Made by a program: the position numbers and the translations under genes. A stretch of 8,261 nucleotides of DNA, taken from positions 1 through 8,261 of the forward strand of contig JAAHHL010000249.1 in NCBI GenBank assembly GCA_010672185.1, given 5' to 3'. The DNA comes from Caldora sp. SIO3E6. GTDB lineage: Bacteria > Cyanobacteriota > Cyanobacteriia > Cyanobacteriales > Coleofasciculaceae. Positions within the stretch are counted from its first letter, which is position 1; each line of letters opens with the position of its first letter. The notes below the pieces were generated by a model that had not been told where the DNA came from, ran no database searches, and saw only the letters and a program-made list of their open reading frames with translations. This document shows, piece after piece, positions 1 to 6,402 of the stretch.

Positions 1-3000
1 GTATTGGGAGAAAAAGTCGGATTATTCGCTGCCGAGATTAATGCTTCCGGTACTAATGGTGGTGGTACGGTATTAATTGGTGGGGATTATCAAGGTTCTG
101 GTTCAATATTGAATGCTGAGCGCACATATATTAGTAGGGATTCGGAGATTAAGGTTGATGCGCTCTTAAATGGAGATGGGGGTAGAGTGATCGCTTGGGC
201 TGATGGAACTACTGGGTTTTATGGTAGGATTAGCGCCCGTGGGGGTAGTAATAGTGGCGATGGTGGGTTTGTTGAAGTTTCCGGTAAGGAGAATTTGATT
301 TTTCGAGGAGAGGTTGATACTACTGCTCCTCAAGGAAATTTCGGTACGTTGCTCCTTGATCCACAAGATATCATCATTGTGGATAGTCCTGCTGAACCAG
401 ATGATGGTGAACTTGCGGATGGTAGAATTCTCGATACTGATAGCCCTGGTGATACGTTTACGATTTCTAAAGGGACGCTGGAAGCTATAAATGGTGATGT
501 TTCATTGGAAGCAAGTAATAATATTGTTATTGCTGATGATGTATCATTAGACTTTGATAATGACATTTTCCTATCTGCTGGCTCGATTACTTTTAAAGCA
601 AATGCTGACATGGATGGTGTTGGCAAGTTTTGGATGGATGCAGGAGAAACAATTAAAACGAATGGACGAGATATCAGTATTGAGGGAGCAAGTATAACAA
701 CTGGAATTATCGACACTAATGGTGGAGATATTAGCCTTACTAGCACAGTTGGCGACATCATCACAGACGATGTTGAATCAGATGGCATCATATTCGGAGG
801 TGGTGATATTACCCTTGTTGCCGAAGGCAATATCAATACCAGGCAGTTGGATGCTAGTAGTAATGGTTTAGGCGATGGTGGTGAGATTAGGCTAAAGGCT
901 AAAGGCGGCAACATTCAAGTAAGTAACTCCATTGAATCTGAAAGTTTCTTTGGCGATGCTGGTGAGATTAACCTAGAGGCTAACGGCAATATCTATGTCA
1001 GTAAACAAATTGAATCTGGCAGTTTCTTTGGCGATGCTGGTGAGATTAACCTAGAGGCTAACGGCAATATCTATGTCAGTAAACAAATTGAATCTGGCAG
1101 TTTCTTTGGCGATGCTGGCAATATAACTTTCCACACTAATGGCAACATCACCACAGTAGGAGACATCATATCTACCAGTAATGACGGCAATGGCGGCGAG
1201 ATTGCACTTACTAGTCACAATGGTAAAATTGACACCACCTCAGGTAATTTAATTTCTGCCTCTGATGCTGGTAATGCGGGAGACATTAATCTTGCTGCCG
1301 AGGGCAATATTATTACCGGAAATACAATTGCAGTTAGCCAAGATGGCAATGCTGGCAATATTGAGTTCAACAGTAACCTTGGTAATATCAATACCACCGC
1401 AGGAACTTTAATCTCTGCCTCCGATGAGGGTAATGCAGGAAATATCACTCTTACTGCCAAGGGTGACATTATCACTGGAGATGAAAATTCCACCAGCAAC
1501 GACTTTAATGGAATTGCATCGGACATTAACCTCGATAATATTGATATCAACCCTGGTAGTTTAATCTCTACCTCTAATGCTGGTAATGCGGGAGATATTA
1601 CTCTTGCTACCGAGGGTAATATTACTACTGCAGATACAACTTCTGCTAGCCGAGAGGGTAATGGTGGCAATATCAAGTTCAGCAGTAACCTTGGTAGTAT
1701 CGATACCACCGCAGGAATTTTAGCTTCTGCTTCTGATGAGGGTAATGCCGGAGAAATTAATCTTATTGCCGATAGCGATATCACCACAGGAGATATTCAA
1801 GCTTTCAGTATTGATGGAGATGGTGGTGCGATCGCTCTTACTAGTACTCAGGGTAAAATCGATACAACTCCAGGAACTCTAACTTCTGCTTCTGATAGCG
1901 GTAATGCCGGAGAAATTGAGCTTATTGCTAATCACGATATCACGACAGGAGATATTCAGGCTGTAAGTATTGATGGAGATGGTGGTGCGATCGCTCTTAC
2001 TAGTACTCAGGGTAAAATCGATACAACTCCAGGTACTTTAACCTCTGCTTCCGATAATGGTGATGCAGGAGAAATTAATCTTATTGCCGATAGCGATATC
2101 ACCACAGGAGATATTCAAGCTTTCAGTATTGATGGAGATGGTGGTGCGATCGCTCTTACTAGTACTCAGGGTAAAATCGATACAACTCCAGGTACTTTAA
2201 CCTCTGCTTCTGATAGTGGTAATGCCGGAGAAATTAATCTTATTGCCGATAGCGATATCAAAACAGGAGATATTCAAACTTTCAGTATTGATGGTGATGG
2301 TGGTGCGATCGTGCTCAACAGTACTCAAGGTACAATTGATACAACTCCAGGCACTTTAATCTCTGCTTCTGAACGTGGTGATGCGGGAGAGATTGATATT
2401 ACAGCCAACAGCGATATCACTATAGGAAATCTTCAGGCTGTTAGTAGGAAGGGCAATGGGGGTGACATTACCCTCAGGAGTAACAATGGTGAGATTGAGA
2501 CTACAGGAGGAATTGTTAACTCTGGCTCGATATCTCGAGAAGGTGGTGATATTACCTTTACCGCTAACGATGATCTTAGGCTCACAGGCATTATTAATAC
2601 CAGTGGGAATCTAGTAGGAGGGGATATTACCCTACAAAGTACTAATGGTGCAATTAACGCCGAGCTATTGCTCCTCAACTCAGGCTGGTTATCTTCAAAT
2701 AGTATCAAAATCGTTCAAGATCATCTTCCGCCGCTGCCACTTAATATATTTGCCGTAGCAAGAGTCAATGCTGGCGATATTACACTCTCTGCGAAGAATG
2801 ATATCAATATTACTACAGGTGCGATTAATGCTTCTTCTGCTCCAGATGTTTTAGTTGATGGAGAAACTATAGCTGTTGGAGGTAATATCAGCTTTACTAG
2901 TAGTGAGGGAGCTATCTCTTTAGAAAATAACTTTATCCGCACGAACATCCGTAGTGACAAGCCTTTAGATAGGGGAGGAGATTTTAATTTCCATGCTAGG

Positions 3001-4554
3001 TCAGTCTCTTTAATTAATAGTAATGCAATTACCTTCAATCACGGCTATGCTCAGGGCTCGAATATCAATATAAATGCAACAGAATTCGTTGAACTAAGTC
3101 AAGGTAGCTCTTTAGGCACTCAGGCTCGAGGTTCTCAAGCGACTAATCTGACTATTGATACCCAAGAGTTGAGGATTCGAGATGGTTCGCTCTTATCTTC
3201 TTACAGAATTGGCGAATTTCCTTTTCAGGATAGGGGAAACTTGAGTGTTAATGCTGATTCAGTAGACATTAGTGGAACTTCAGCTGATGGTTTAATTCCT
3301 AGTGCTTTAGCTAGTGTGAGCGCAAGGGGAAACAATGCTGGAGATGTCAGAATTAATACTAATCAACTAATTGTCCGAGATGGTGGTTCAGTATTCGGTG
3401 TTACTCTTAACGAAGGACAAGATGCACCAGGAGAAGGGGCAAATGTGTTTATCAAGGCTGATTCTGTAATCGTAACTGGCACCTCAGAGAATCAGTTATT
3501 TGGCAGTAGTATATCCGTTGATACTTTGGTTAATGGCAAAGCGGGAAACTTGGAAATTGAAACAAATCAGCTCTTAGTTCAAGATGGAGGAGTAGTATCT
3601 GCTTCCACTTTTGGTACAGGTGATGCGGGAAATATTAGCATTAACGCTGGGGAAGTATTGGTTTCAGGAGCATCCTTAGATAACCAAATCAAAAGCGGTA
3701 TCTATGCTCAATCTTATGATGAGGGAGAGGCTGGTAGTATAGATATTACTACTGGCGATTTAATTGTCCAAGATGGGGCAAGAATCACTGTTAATAGTGA
3801 ACCCACATCAGAAGATTCTGGTAACCTAATCAATAAAACTAATGCTTGGATTGAGGTTCTCAGGGAGATACCTGAAGCAGATATTGATCCTGATTTTGCC
3901 GTGGCTAGGGGTTCTGGTACTAGTGATGCAGGTGATATCACTATCGACGCCAACAACATTTTCTTAAACAACCAAGGACAAATTACCGGTGTTACATCTT
4001 CTGGAGAAGGTGGCAATATCAACATTGATGTTTGGGATTTAATCCTGATGCGTCATAACAGTTTTATCTCTACCACTGCTGGCACTGCTCCTGGTGGGGG
4101 AAATGGGGGCAATATTACGATTAATGCTCCCTTTATTGTGGCAGTTCCCCAGGAAAATAGCGATATCACCGCCAATGCATTTACCGGCAATGGAGGCAGG
4201 ATCACCATCTTCAGCCAAGCCATTTTTGGACTCACATTCCGCCCCAGTTTAACTCCCTTTAGCGATATTACTGTCAGTTCTCAATTTGGACTTGATGGTA
4301 CTGTGGAACTAAATACCCTAGGTATTGATCCTAGTCAGGGGTTAATCAATATATCAGAGAAGGTGCTCGAATCCGAAATTAAGGATATTTGCGCAGCAGA
4401 TGATGGAAAACCAAGAGTAGAATTGTATGATATTGGACGAGCCGGTATACCCCTGACACCCCATGATTCATTTGAACCCAATTTCTTTGAGTCCGAGTCT
4501 CCGGCATCAAATCTTGAGGCTATGCGCCCAGTACCTTATCGATGTAATGGATAA
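1..4554 (+). CDS. FHA-like two-partner-secretion exoprotein (TpsA adhesin), 3' part
   Basis: The frame is open from base 1 to the TAA at 4552-4554, so at least 1517 codons are visible and the gene starts upstream; the TTG at position 4 is only an internal Leu. Residues below are counted from codon 4. Residues 18-125 carry the end of the cyanobacterial filamentous-haemagglutinin domain (GGTVLIGGDYQG, GDGGRVIAWADGTTGF, GDGGFVEVSGK, GTLLLDPQDI). Residues 317-844 are tandem repeats of 26 and 53 residues rich in Gly, Asp, Asn and Thr, as expected of a right-handed beta-helix. Residues about 1060-1330 hold looser repeats of the type AGNLxIxTxxLxVxDGxxV. Residues about 1340-1445 match the conserved C-terminal block (RHNSFISTTAGTAPGG, APFIVAVPQENSDITANAF, TPFSDITVSS), and IGRAGIP (1477-1483) resembles the GRGGLPP motif usual near the end of this family. 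By family knowledge it is exported by Sec and then a TpsB (Omp85-type) pore, and acts at the surface as adhesin. No toxin or enzyme domain is seen. Partner tpsB is not in the window. Confidence 0.93.
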   Translation, partial: VLGEKVGLFAAEINASGTNGGGTVLIGGDYQGSGSILNAERTYISRDSEIKVDALLNGDGGRVIAWADGTTGFYGRISARGGSNSGDGGFVEVSGKENLIFRGEVDTTAPQGNFGTLLLDPQDIIIVDSPAEPDDGELADGRILDTDSPGDTFTISKGTLEAINGDVSLEASNNIVIADDVSLDFDNDIFLSAGSITFKANADMDGVGKFWMDAGETIKTNGRDISIEGASITTGIIDTNGGDISLTSTVGDIITDDVESDGIIFGGGDITLVAEGNINTRQLDASSNGLGDGGEIRLKAKGGNIQVSNSIESESFFGDAGEINLEANGNIYVSKQIESGSFFGDAGEINLEANGNIYVSKQIESGSFFGDAGNITFHTNGNITTVGDIISTSNDGNGGEIALTSHNGKIDTTSGNLISASDAGNAGDINLAAEGNIITGNTIAVSQDGNAGNIEFNSNLGNINTTAGTLISASDEGNAGNITLTAKGDIITGDENSTSNDFNGIASDINLDNIDINPGSLISTSNAGNAGDITLATEGNITTADTTSASREGNGGNIKFSSNLGSIDTTAGILASASDEGNAGEINLIADSDITTGDIQAFSIDGDGGAIALTSTQGKIDTTPGTLTSASDSGNAGEIELIANHDITTGDIQAVSIDGDGGAIALTSTQGKIDTTPGTLTSASDNGDAGEINLIADSDITTGDIQAFSIDGDGGAIALTSTQGKIDTTPGTLTSASDSGNAGEINLIADSDIKTGDIQTFSIDGDGGAIVLNSTQGTIDTTPGTLISASERGDAGEIDITANSDITIGNLQAVSRKGNGGDITLRSNNGEIETTGGIVNSGSISREGGDITFTANDDLRLTGIINTSGNLVGGDITLQSTNGAINAELLLLNSGWLSSNSIKIVQDHLPPLPLNIFAVARVNAGDITLSAKNDINITTGAINASSAPDVLVDGETIAVGGNISFTSSEGAISLENNFIRTNIRSDKPLDRGGDFNFHARSVSLINSNAITFNHGYAQGSNININATEFVELSQGSSLGTQARGSQATNLTIDTQELRIRDGSLLSSYRIGEFPFQDRGNLSVNADSVDISGTSADGLIPSALASVSARGNNAGDVRINTNQLIVRDGGSVFGVTLNEGQDAPGEGANVFIKADSVIVTGTSENQLFGSSISVDTLVNGKAGNLEIETNQLLVQDGGVVSASTFGTGDAGNISINAGEVLVSGASLDNQIKSGIYAQSYDEGEAGSIDITTGDLIVQDGARITVNSEPTSEDSGNLINKTNAWIEVLREIPEADIDPDFAVARGSGTSDAGDITIDANNIFLNNQGQITGVTSSGEGGNINIDVWDLILMRHNSFISTTAGTAPGGGNGGNITINAPFIVAVPQENSDITANAFTGNGGRITIFSQAIFGLTFRPSLTPFSDITVSSQFGLDGTVELNTLGIDPSQGLINISEKVLESEIKDICAADDGKPRVELYDIGRAGIPLTPHDSFEPNFFESESPASNLEAMRPVPYRCNG
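931..1107 (+). repeat. 78-bp tandem duplication inside the adhesin gene (26-aa repeat)
   Basis: Bases 952-1029 and 1030-1107 read as identical 78-bp copies encoding 26 residues each (beginning GDAGEINLEANGN and ending QIESGSFF). Bases 931-951 are the tail of a third, diverged copy (ATTGAATCTGAAAG instead of ATTGAATCTGGCAG). The unit is half the length of the 53-residue repeat that follows directly and shares the GDAG-I-L-A-G-I pattern, so it is probably one basic beta-helix repeat. Perfect identity, including third codon positions, points to a recent duplication by slippage or unequal crossing-over. Confidence 0.95.
1108..2535 (+). repeat. Nine tandem 53-residue (about 159-bp) repeats inside the adhesin gene
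   Basis: Units start at 1108 (54 codons), 1270, 1429 (51 codons), 1582, 1741, 1900, 2059, 2218 and 2377; the others are 53 codons. The consensus is roughly GNAGEINLIA-SDITTGDIQ followed by SIDGDGGAIALTSTQGKID and TTPGTLTSASD. Each unit contains two G(N/D)(A/G)G-hydrophobic half-units of 26-27 residues, matching the 26-residue repeats just upstream. Units 5-7 (1741-2217) are the most alike: units 5 and 7 differ at about 6 of 159 bases by eye, units 5 and 6 at about 16. Outer units are more diverged, as expected if the array grows from its centre. Confidence 0.95.
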
Positions 4555-4663
4555 TTAATAATGGATAATGGATAATGGATAATTGGTAATGGATAATGGA
4601 TAATGGATAATGGATAATGGATAATGGATAATGGATAATTATTAATTATTAATTATTAATTGA
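4545..4663. repeat. Heptamer array A, 17 units of TAATGGA / TAATTAT type
   Basis: Seventeen consecutive 7-bp units in unbroken register: TAATGGA, TAATTAA, three TAATGGA, TAATTGG, seven TAATGGA, three TAATTAT, TAATTGA. It matches the description of cyanobacterial short tandemly repeated repetitive (STRR) heptamers, although I do not recall this particular unit as a named class. The first unit begins at the last base of the adhesin's Cys codon, and the TAA of the second unit (4552-4554) is the adhesin's stop codon. The last four units have changed GGA to TAT or TGA, which makes that end purely AT-rich. Confidence 0.95.
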
Positions 4664-4683
4664 TGTATTTGTCGGGGCAGGTA

Positions 4684-4730
4684 CGCGCGATAATCTAGGT
4701 CATTTTACCCAAACTAGATTGCGCGATCGC
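4684..4730. repeat. Imperfect inverted repeat, possible hairpin in convergent intergenic region
   Basis: AATCTAG at 4692-4698 pairs with CTAGATT at 4714-4720 around a 15-nt loop; beyond a 3-nt bulge, CGCGC (4684-4688) pairs with GCGCG (4721-4725). The right arm runs into a HIP1 octamer (4723-4730). There is no T-run after it on either strand, so it is not a typical intrinsic terminator, but it could help separate the two convergent transcripts. The stretch just before it (about 4668-4683, TTTGTCGGGGCAGGT) resembles a decayed end of the 88-bp element described below. Confidence 0.5.
4723..4730. repeat. HIP1 palindrome GCGATCGC
   Basis: Perfect GCGATCGC, the highly iterated palindrome of many cyanobacterial genomes. 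Further perfect copies lie at 5621-5628 (inside the ATPase gene), 7014-7021 (inside the MalG-type permease gene), and 1828-1835, 1987-1994 and 2146-2153 (inside the adhesin repeats, where they sit exactly 159 bp apart because the coding repeat carries them). The next repeat has a broken site, GCGATCGT, at 2305. Confidence 0.9.
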
Positions 4731-4744
4731 ATTCCATCATCATT

Positions 4745-4774
4745 GGGGCGGGTTTAAAATTAACGTAATGTTAT
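4745..4774. repeat. Truncated copy of the 88-bp inverted-repeat element
   Basis: GGGGCGGGTTTA followed after a short gap by TAATGTTAT corresponds to the left part of the two full copies that follow (GGGCGGGTTTT ... TTAATGTTATCG). It stops at a TTATTCCCC junction, and an ATTCCCC-type heptamer marks the start of the next copy. The match is short and partly diverged, so it is either an older copy or a remnant. Confidence 0.55.
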
Positions 4775-4779
4775 TCCCC

Positions 4780-4867
4780 ATTCCCCAGGTTATGGATTGG
4801 GCGGGTTTTGTCTTAATGTTATCGTCAAATGGGTTAACAGTGACCCTAAACCCGCCCCTACAAATTC
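4780..4867. repeat. 88-bp direct repeat, copy 1, with inverted-repeat ends (MITE/REP-like)
   Basis: Bases 4780-4867 read as identical to 4875-4962. Inside, GGGCGGGTTT (4799-4808) and AAACCCGCCC (4848-4857) form a perfect 10-bp inverted repeat around 39 bp that contains GTTAAC. Together with the flanking CCTAC this looks like the GTAGGGGCGGGTTT family of dispersed cyanobacterial repeats, which I recall as common but cannot verify here. There is no room for a protein, so any mobility would need a transposase in trans. The paired arms would form a large hairpin in transcripts from either strand. Confidence 0.85.
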
Positions 4868-4874
4868 CAATTTT

Positions 4875-4962
4875 ATTCCCCAGGTTATGGATTGGGCGGG
4901 TTTTGTCTTAATGTTATCGTCAAATGGGTTAACAGTGACCCTAAACCCGCCCCTACAAATTC
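4875..4962. repeat. 88-bp direct repeat, copy 2
   Basis: By eye identical over all 88 bp to the copy starting at 4780, offset by 95 bp, with a 7-bp spacer (CAATTTT) between the two. Its inverted-repeat arms are at 4894-4903 and 4943-4952. The right end is followed after about 9 bp by the AATTCCC heptamer array. Confidence 0.9.
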
Positions 4963-4971
4963 ACGTCATTC

Positions 4972-5060
4972 AATTCCCAATTCCCAATTCCCAATTCCCA
5001 ATTCCCAATTCCCAATTCCCAATTCCCAATTCCCAATTCCCAATTCCCAATTCCCAATTC
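4972..5060. repeat. Heptamer array B, (AATTCCC) x 12.7
   Basis: Twelve perfect AATTCCC units (4972-5055) plus AATTC (5056-5060). The last C at 5060 is also the third base of the ATPase stop codon (TAG on the minus strand), so the array begins exactly at the end of that gene. Read in the ATPase sense it is GGGAATT repeated, a C/G-skewed heptamer of the STRR class known from cyanobacteria. The absence of any unit variation suggests recent expansion, compared with the mixed units of the array at 6256-6402. Confidence 0.97.
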
Positions 5061-6232
5061 TATTCAATCGCTTGCTGATCTTTATCAAACAAATATAATT
5101 TACTAGTATCCACCGCTAACTTGAGTCGAGCACCAGTGTAGACATCTGGAGAGGAAGGCACGCGGGCAATCAAGACAGAATTTTCTTCTTCCTCGGAGCT
5201 ATCGGCGGGATCTGTGTCATGAGCATCTTCCACTTCTACTCTAGACACAGGGGCATCAAAATAAACAATCATCTCATGACCAAGGGCTTCTACTGACTCG
5301 ACTTCTACCTCAAGACAGGAATCTGGGGAGACATTGGCATCAAGGAGAGAAAAAGCTTCTGGACGCAAACCAGCAAGAATGGGTCGTCTAAGATATTGCG
5401 GTAATTGAGAGTACTTATCTAGTAATCCCTGGTCTAGAGCCAAATGCTTACCTGCCATCTCAATAGTAAAAGTACCGCTTTCCGTTTTTTGCAATTCGGT
5501 GTGAAAGATATTCATCGCCGGAGAGCCAATAAAACTAGCGACAAACACATTGGCAGGATGTTCGTAGAGTTCTTGAGGAGGAGCAATTTGTTGCAATTGA
5601 CCGGTTCGCATCACTGCCACGCGATCGCCCATAGTCATTGCTTCTACTTGGTCGTGAGTGACATAGATCATAGTGGTTTTCATCTCACGTTGCAATTGGG
5701 CGATTTCTGTGCGGATTTGCACCCGCATCTTGGCATCCAAATTAGACAACGGTTCATCCATGAGAAACACCGATGGATCTCGAACTATGGCTCTTCCCAT
5801 TGCTACCCGCTGTCGCTGTCCCCCAGATAGAGCCTTGGGTCTGCGCTCCATTAGTTTATCCAACCCCAGCTTTTGTGCTGCCTCTTTGATGCGCTTTTGT
5901 CTTTCATTGGTAGGTATCTTCATCATGCGCAGAGGAAATTCCAAATTCTGCTTTACCGTCATGTGGGGGTAAAGGGCATAATTCTGGAACACCATTGCCA
6001 CATTACGCTGTTGAGGAGTTTTATTATTTACTACCTCACCACCAATAATCAACTTGCCTGCGCTAATCTCTTCCAAACCGGCTAGCATTCTCATCGCAGT
6101 AGATTTACCACAACCGGAAGGACCAACAAACACCAGAAACTCCCCATCTTCAATAGCTAAGCACAGGTCTTTAATGGCAGTGTAGCCATTGGGGTAAACT
6201 TTGAACACATGAGAAAATTCGACAGATGACAT
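5060..6232 (-). CDS. ugpC: CUT1 sugar/compatible-solute ABC transporter ATPase, UgpC/MalK/GgtA type
   Basis: 390 residues, full length for the family. Visible motifs: Walker A GPSGCGKST (37-45), Q-loop Gln83 in VFQNYALYPH, signature LSGGQRQR (135-142), Walker B VFLMDEP (155-161), D-loop SNLD (163-166) and switch His193 in VTHDQ. Residues 240-385 form the MalK-type C-terminal regulatory (TOBE/OB) domain, with LAGLRPEAF at 287-294. An unusually acidic stretch, about residues 335-351 (EDAHDTDPADSSEEEEN), lies inside that domain. The protein would sit on the cytoplasmic face and drive the two permeases encoded upstream on the same strand. ATG at 6232 gives the canonical N-terminus (MSSVEFSHVFKVYPNG); no clear Shine-Dalgarno precedes it. 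A 321-bp gap to the permease gene suggests it may have its own promoter, and like other MalK-type ATPases it may serve several importers. The symbol reflects family naming; the substrate is not proven, and cyanobacterial GgtA (glucosylglycerol) is an equally fair comparison. Confidence 0.95.
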   Translation of the reverse strand: MSSVEFSHVFKVYPNGYTAIKDLCLAIEDGEFLVFVGPSGCGKSTAMRMLAGLEEISAGKLIIGGEVVNNKTPQQRNVAMVFQNYALYPHMTVKQNLEFPLRMMKIPTNERQKRIKEAAQKLGLDKLMERRPKALSGGQRQRVAMGRAIVRDPSVFLMDEPLSNLDAKMRVQIRTEIAQLQREMKTTMIYVTHDQVEAMTMGDRVAVMRTGQLQQIAPPQELYEHPANVFVASFIGSPAMNIFHTELQKTESGTFTIEMAGKHLALDQGLLDKYSQLPQYLRRPILAGLRPEAFSLLDANVSPDSCLEVEVESVEALGHEMIVYFDAPVSRVEVEDAHDTDPADSSEEEENSVLIARVPSSPDVYTGARLKLAVDTSKLYLFDKDQQAIE

Positions 6233-6255
6233 GGTGATAAGTAATAGGTAATTAA

Positions 6256-6402
6256 GGGGAATGGGGAATGGGGAATGGGGAATGGGGAATTGGGAATTGG
6301 GAATGGGGAATTGGGGATGGGGAATGGGGAATTGGGAATTGGGAATTGGGAATTGGGGATGGGGAATGGGGAATGGGGAATTGGGAATTGGGAATTGGGA
6401 AT
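6256..6402. repeat. Heptamer array C, 21 units of GGGGAAT / TGGGAAT / TGGGGAT
   Basis: Twenty-one 7-bp units in perfect register. With G = GGGGAAT, T = TGGGAAT and t = TGGGGAT the order is GGGGG TT G t GG TTT t GGG TTT. It lies 23 bp upstream of the ATPase start codon, in what would be its promoter or leader; in the mRNA sense it reads ATTCCCC/ATTCCCA. The T units are the reverse complement, up to phase, of the AATTCCC units of the array beyond the other end of the ATPase gene. Every unit carries a run of at least three G on the plus strand. It belongs to the STRR class of cyanobacterial heptamers. Confidence 0.97.

Noticed and set aside
4..6. TTG at position 4 as start of the adhesin
   Set aside because: The frame is open to the first base of the window and the sequence starts in the middle of a known domain, so the gene is cut by the window edge.
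166..4235. Several minus-strand open frames of 60-190 residues opposite the adhesin
   Set aside because: They mirror the repetitive, biased codons of the adhesin on the opposite strand and show no domains or ribosome sites of their own.
4797..5098. Plus-strand open frames containing PNSQFPI-type repeats
   Set aside because: They are translations of the 88-bp elements and of the AATTCCC array, which is open in all three forward frames because 7-bp units give a 7-residue period; no ribosome site or family resemblance.
5444..6085. Plus-strand frames opposite the ATPase gene
   Set aside because: The minus-strand ATPase is full length with all catalytic motifs, so these are antisense shadows.
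4972..6402. CRISPR-like reading of the regularly repeated arrays
   Set aside because: Units are 7 bp with no unique spacers, and no cas genes are present; they fit STRR heptamers instead.
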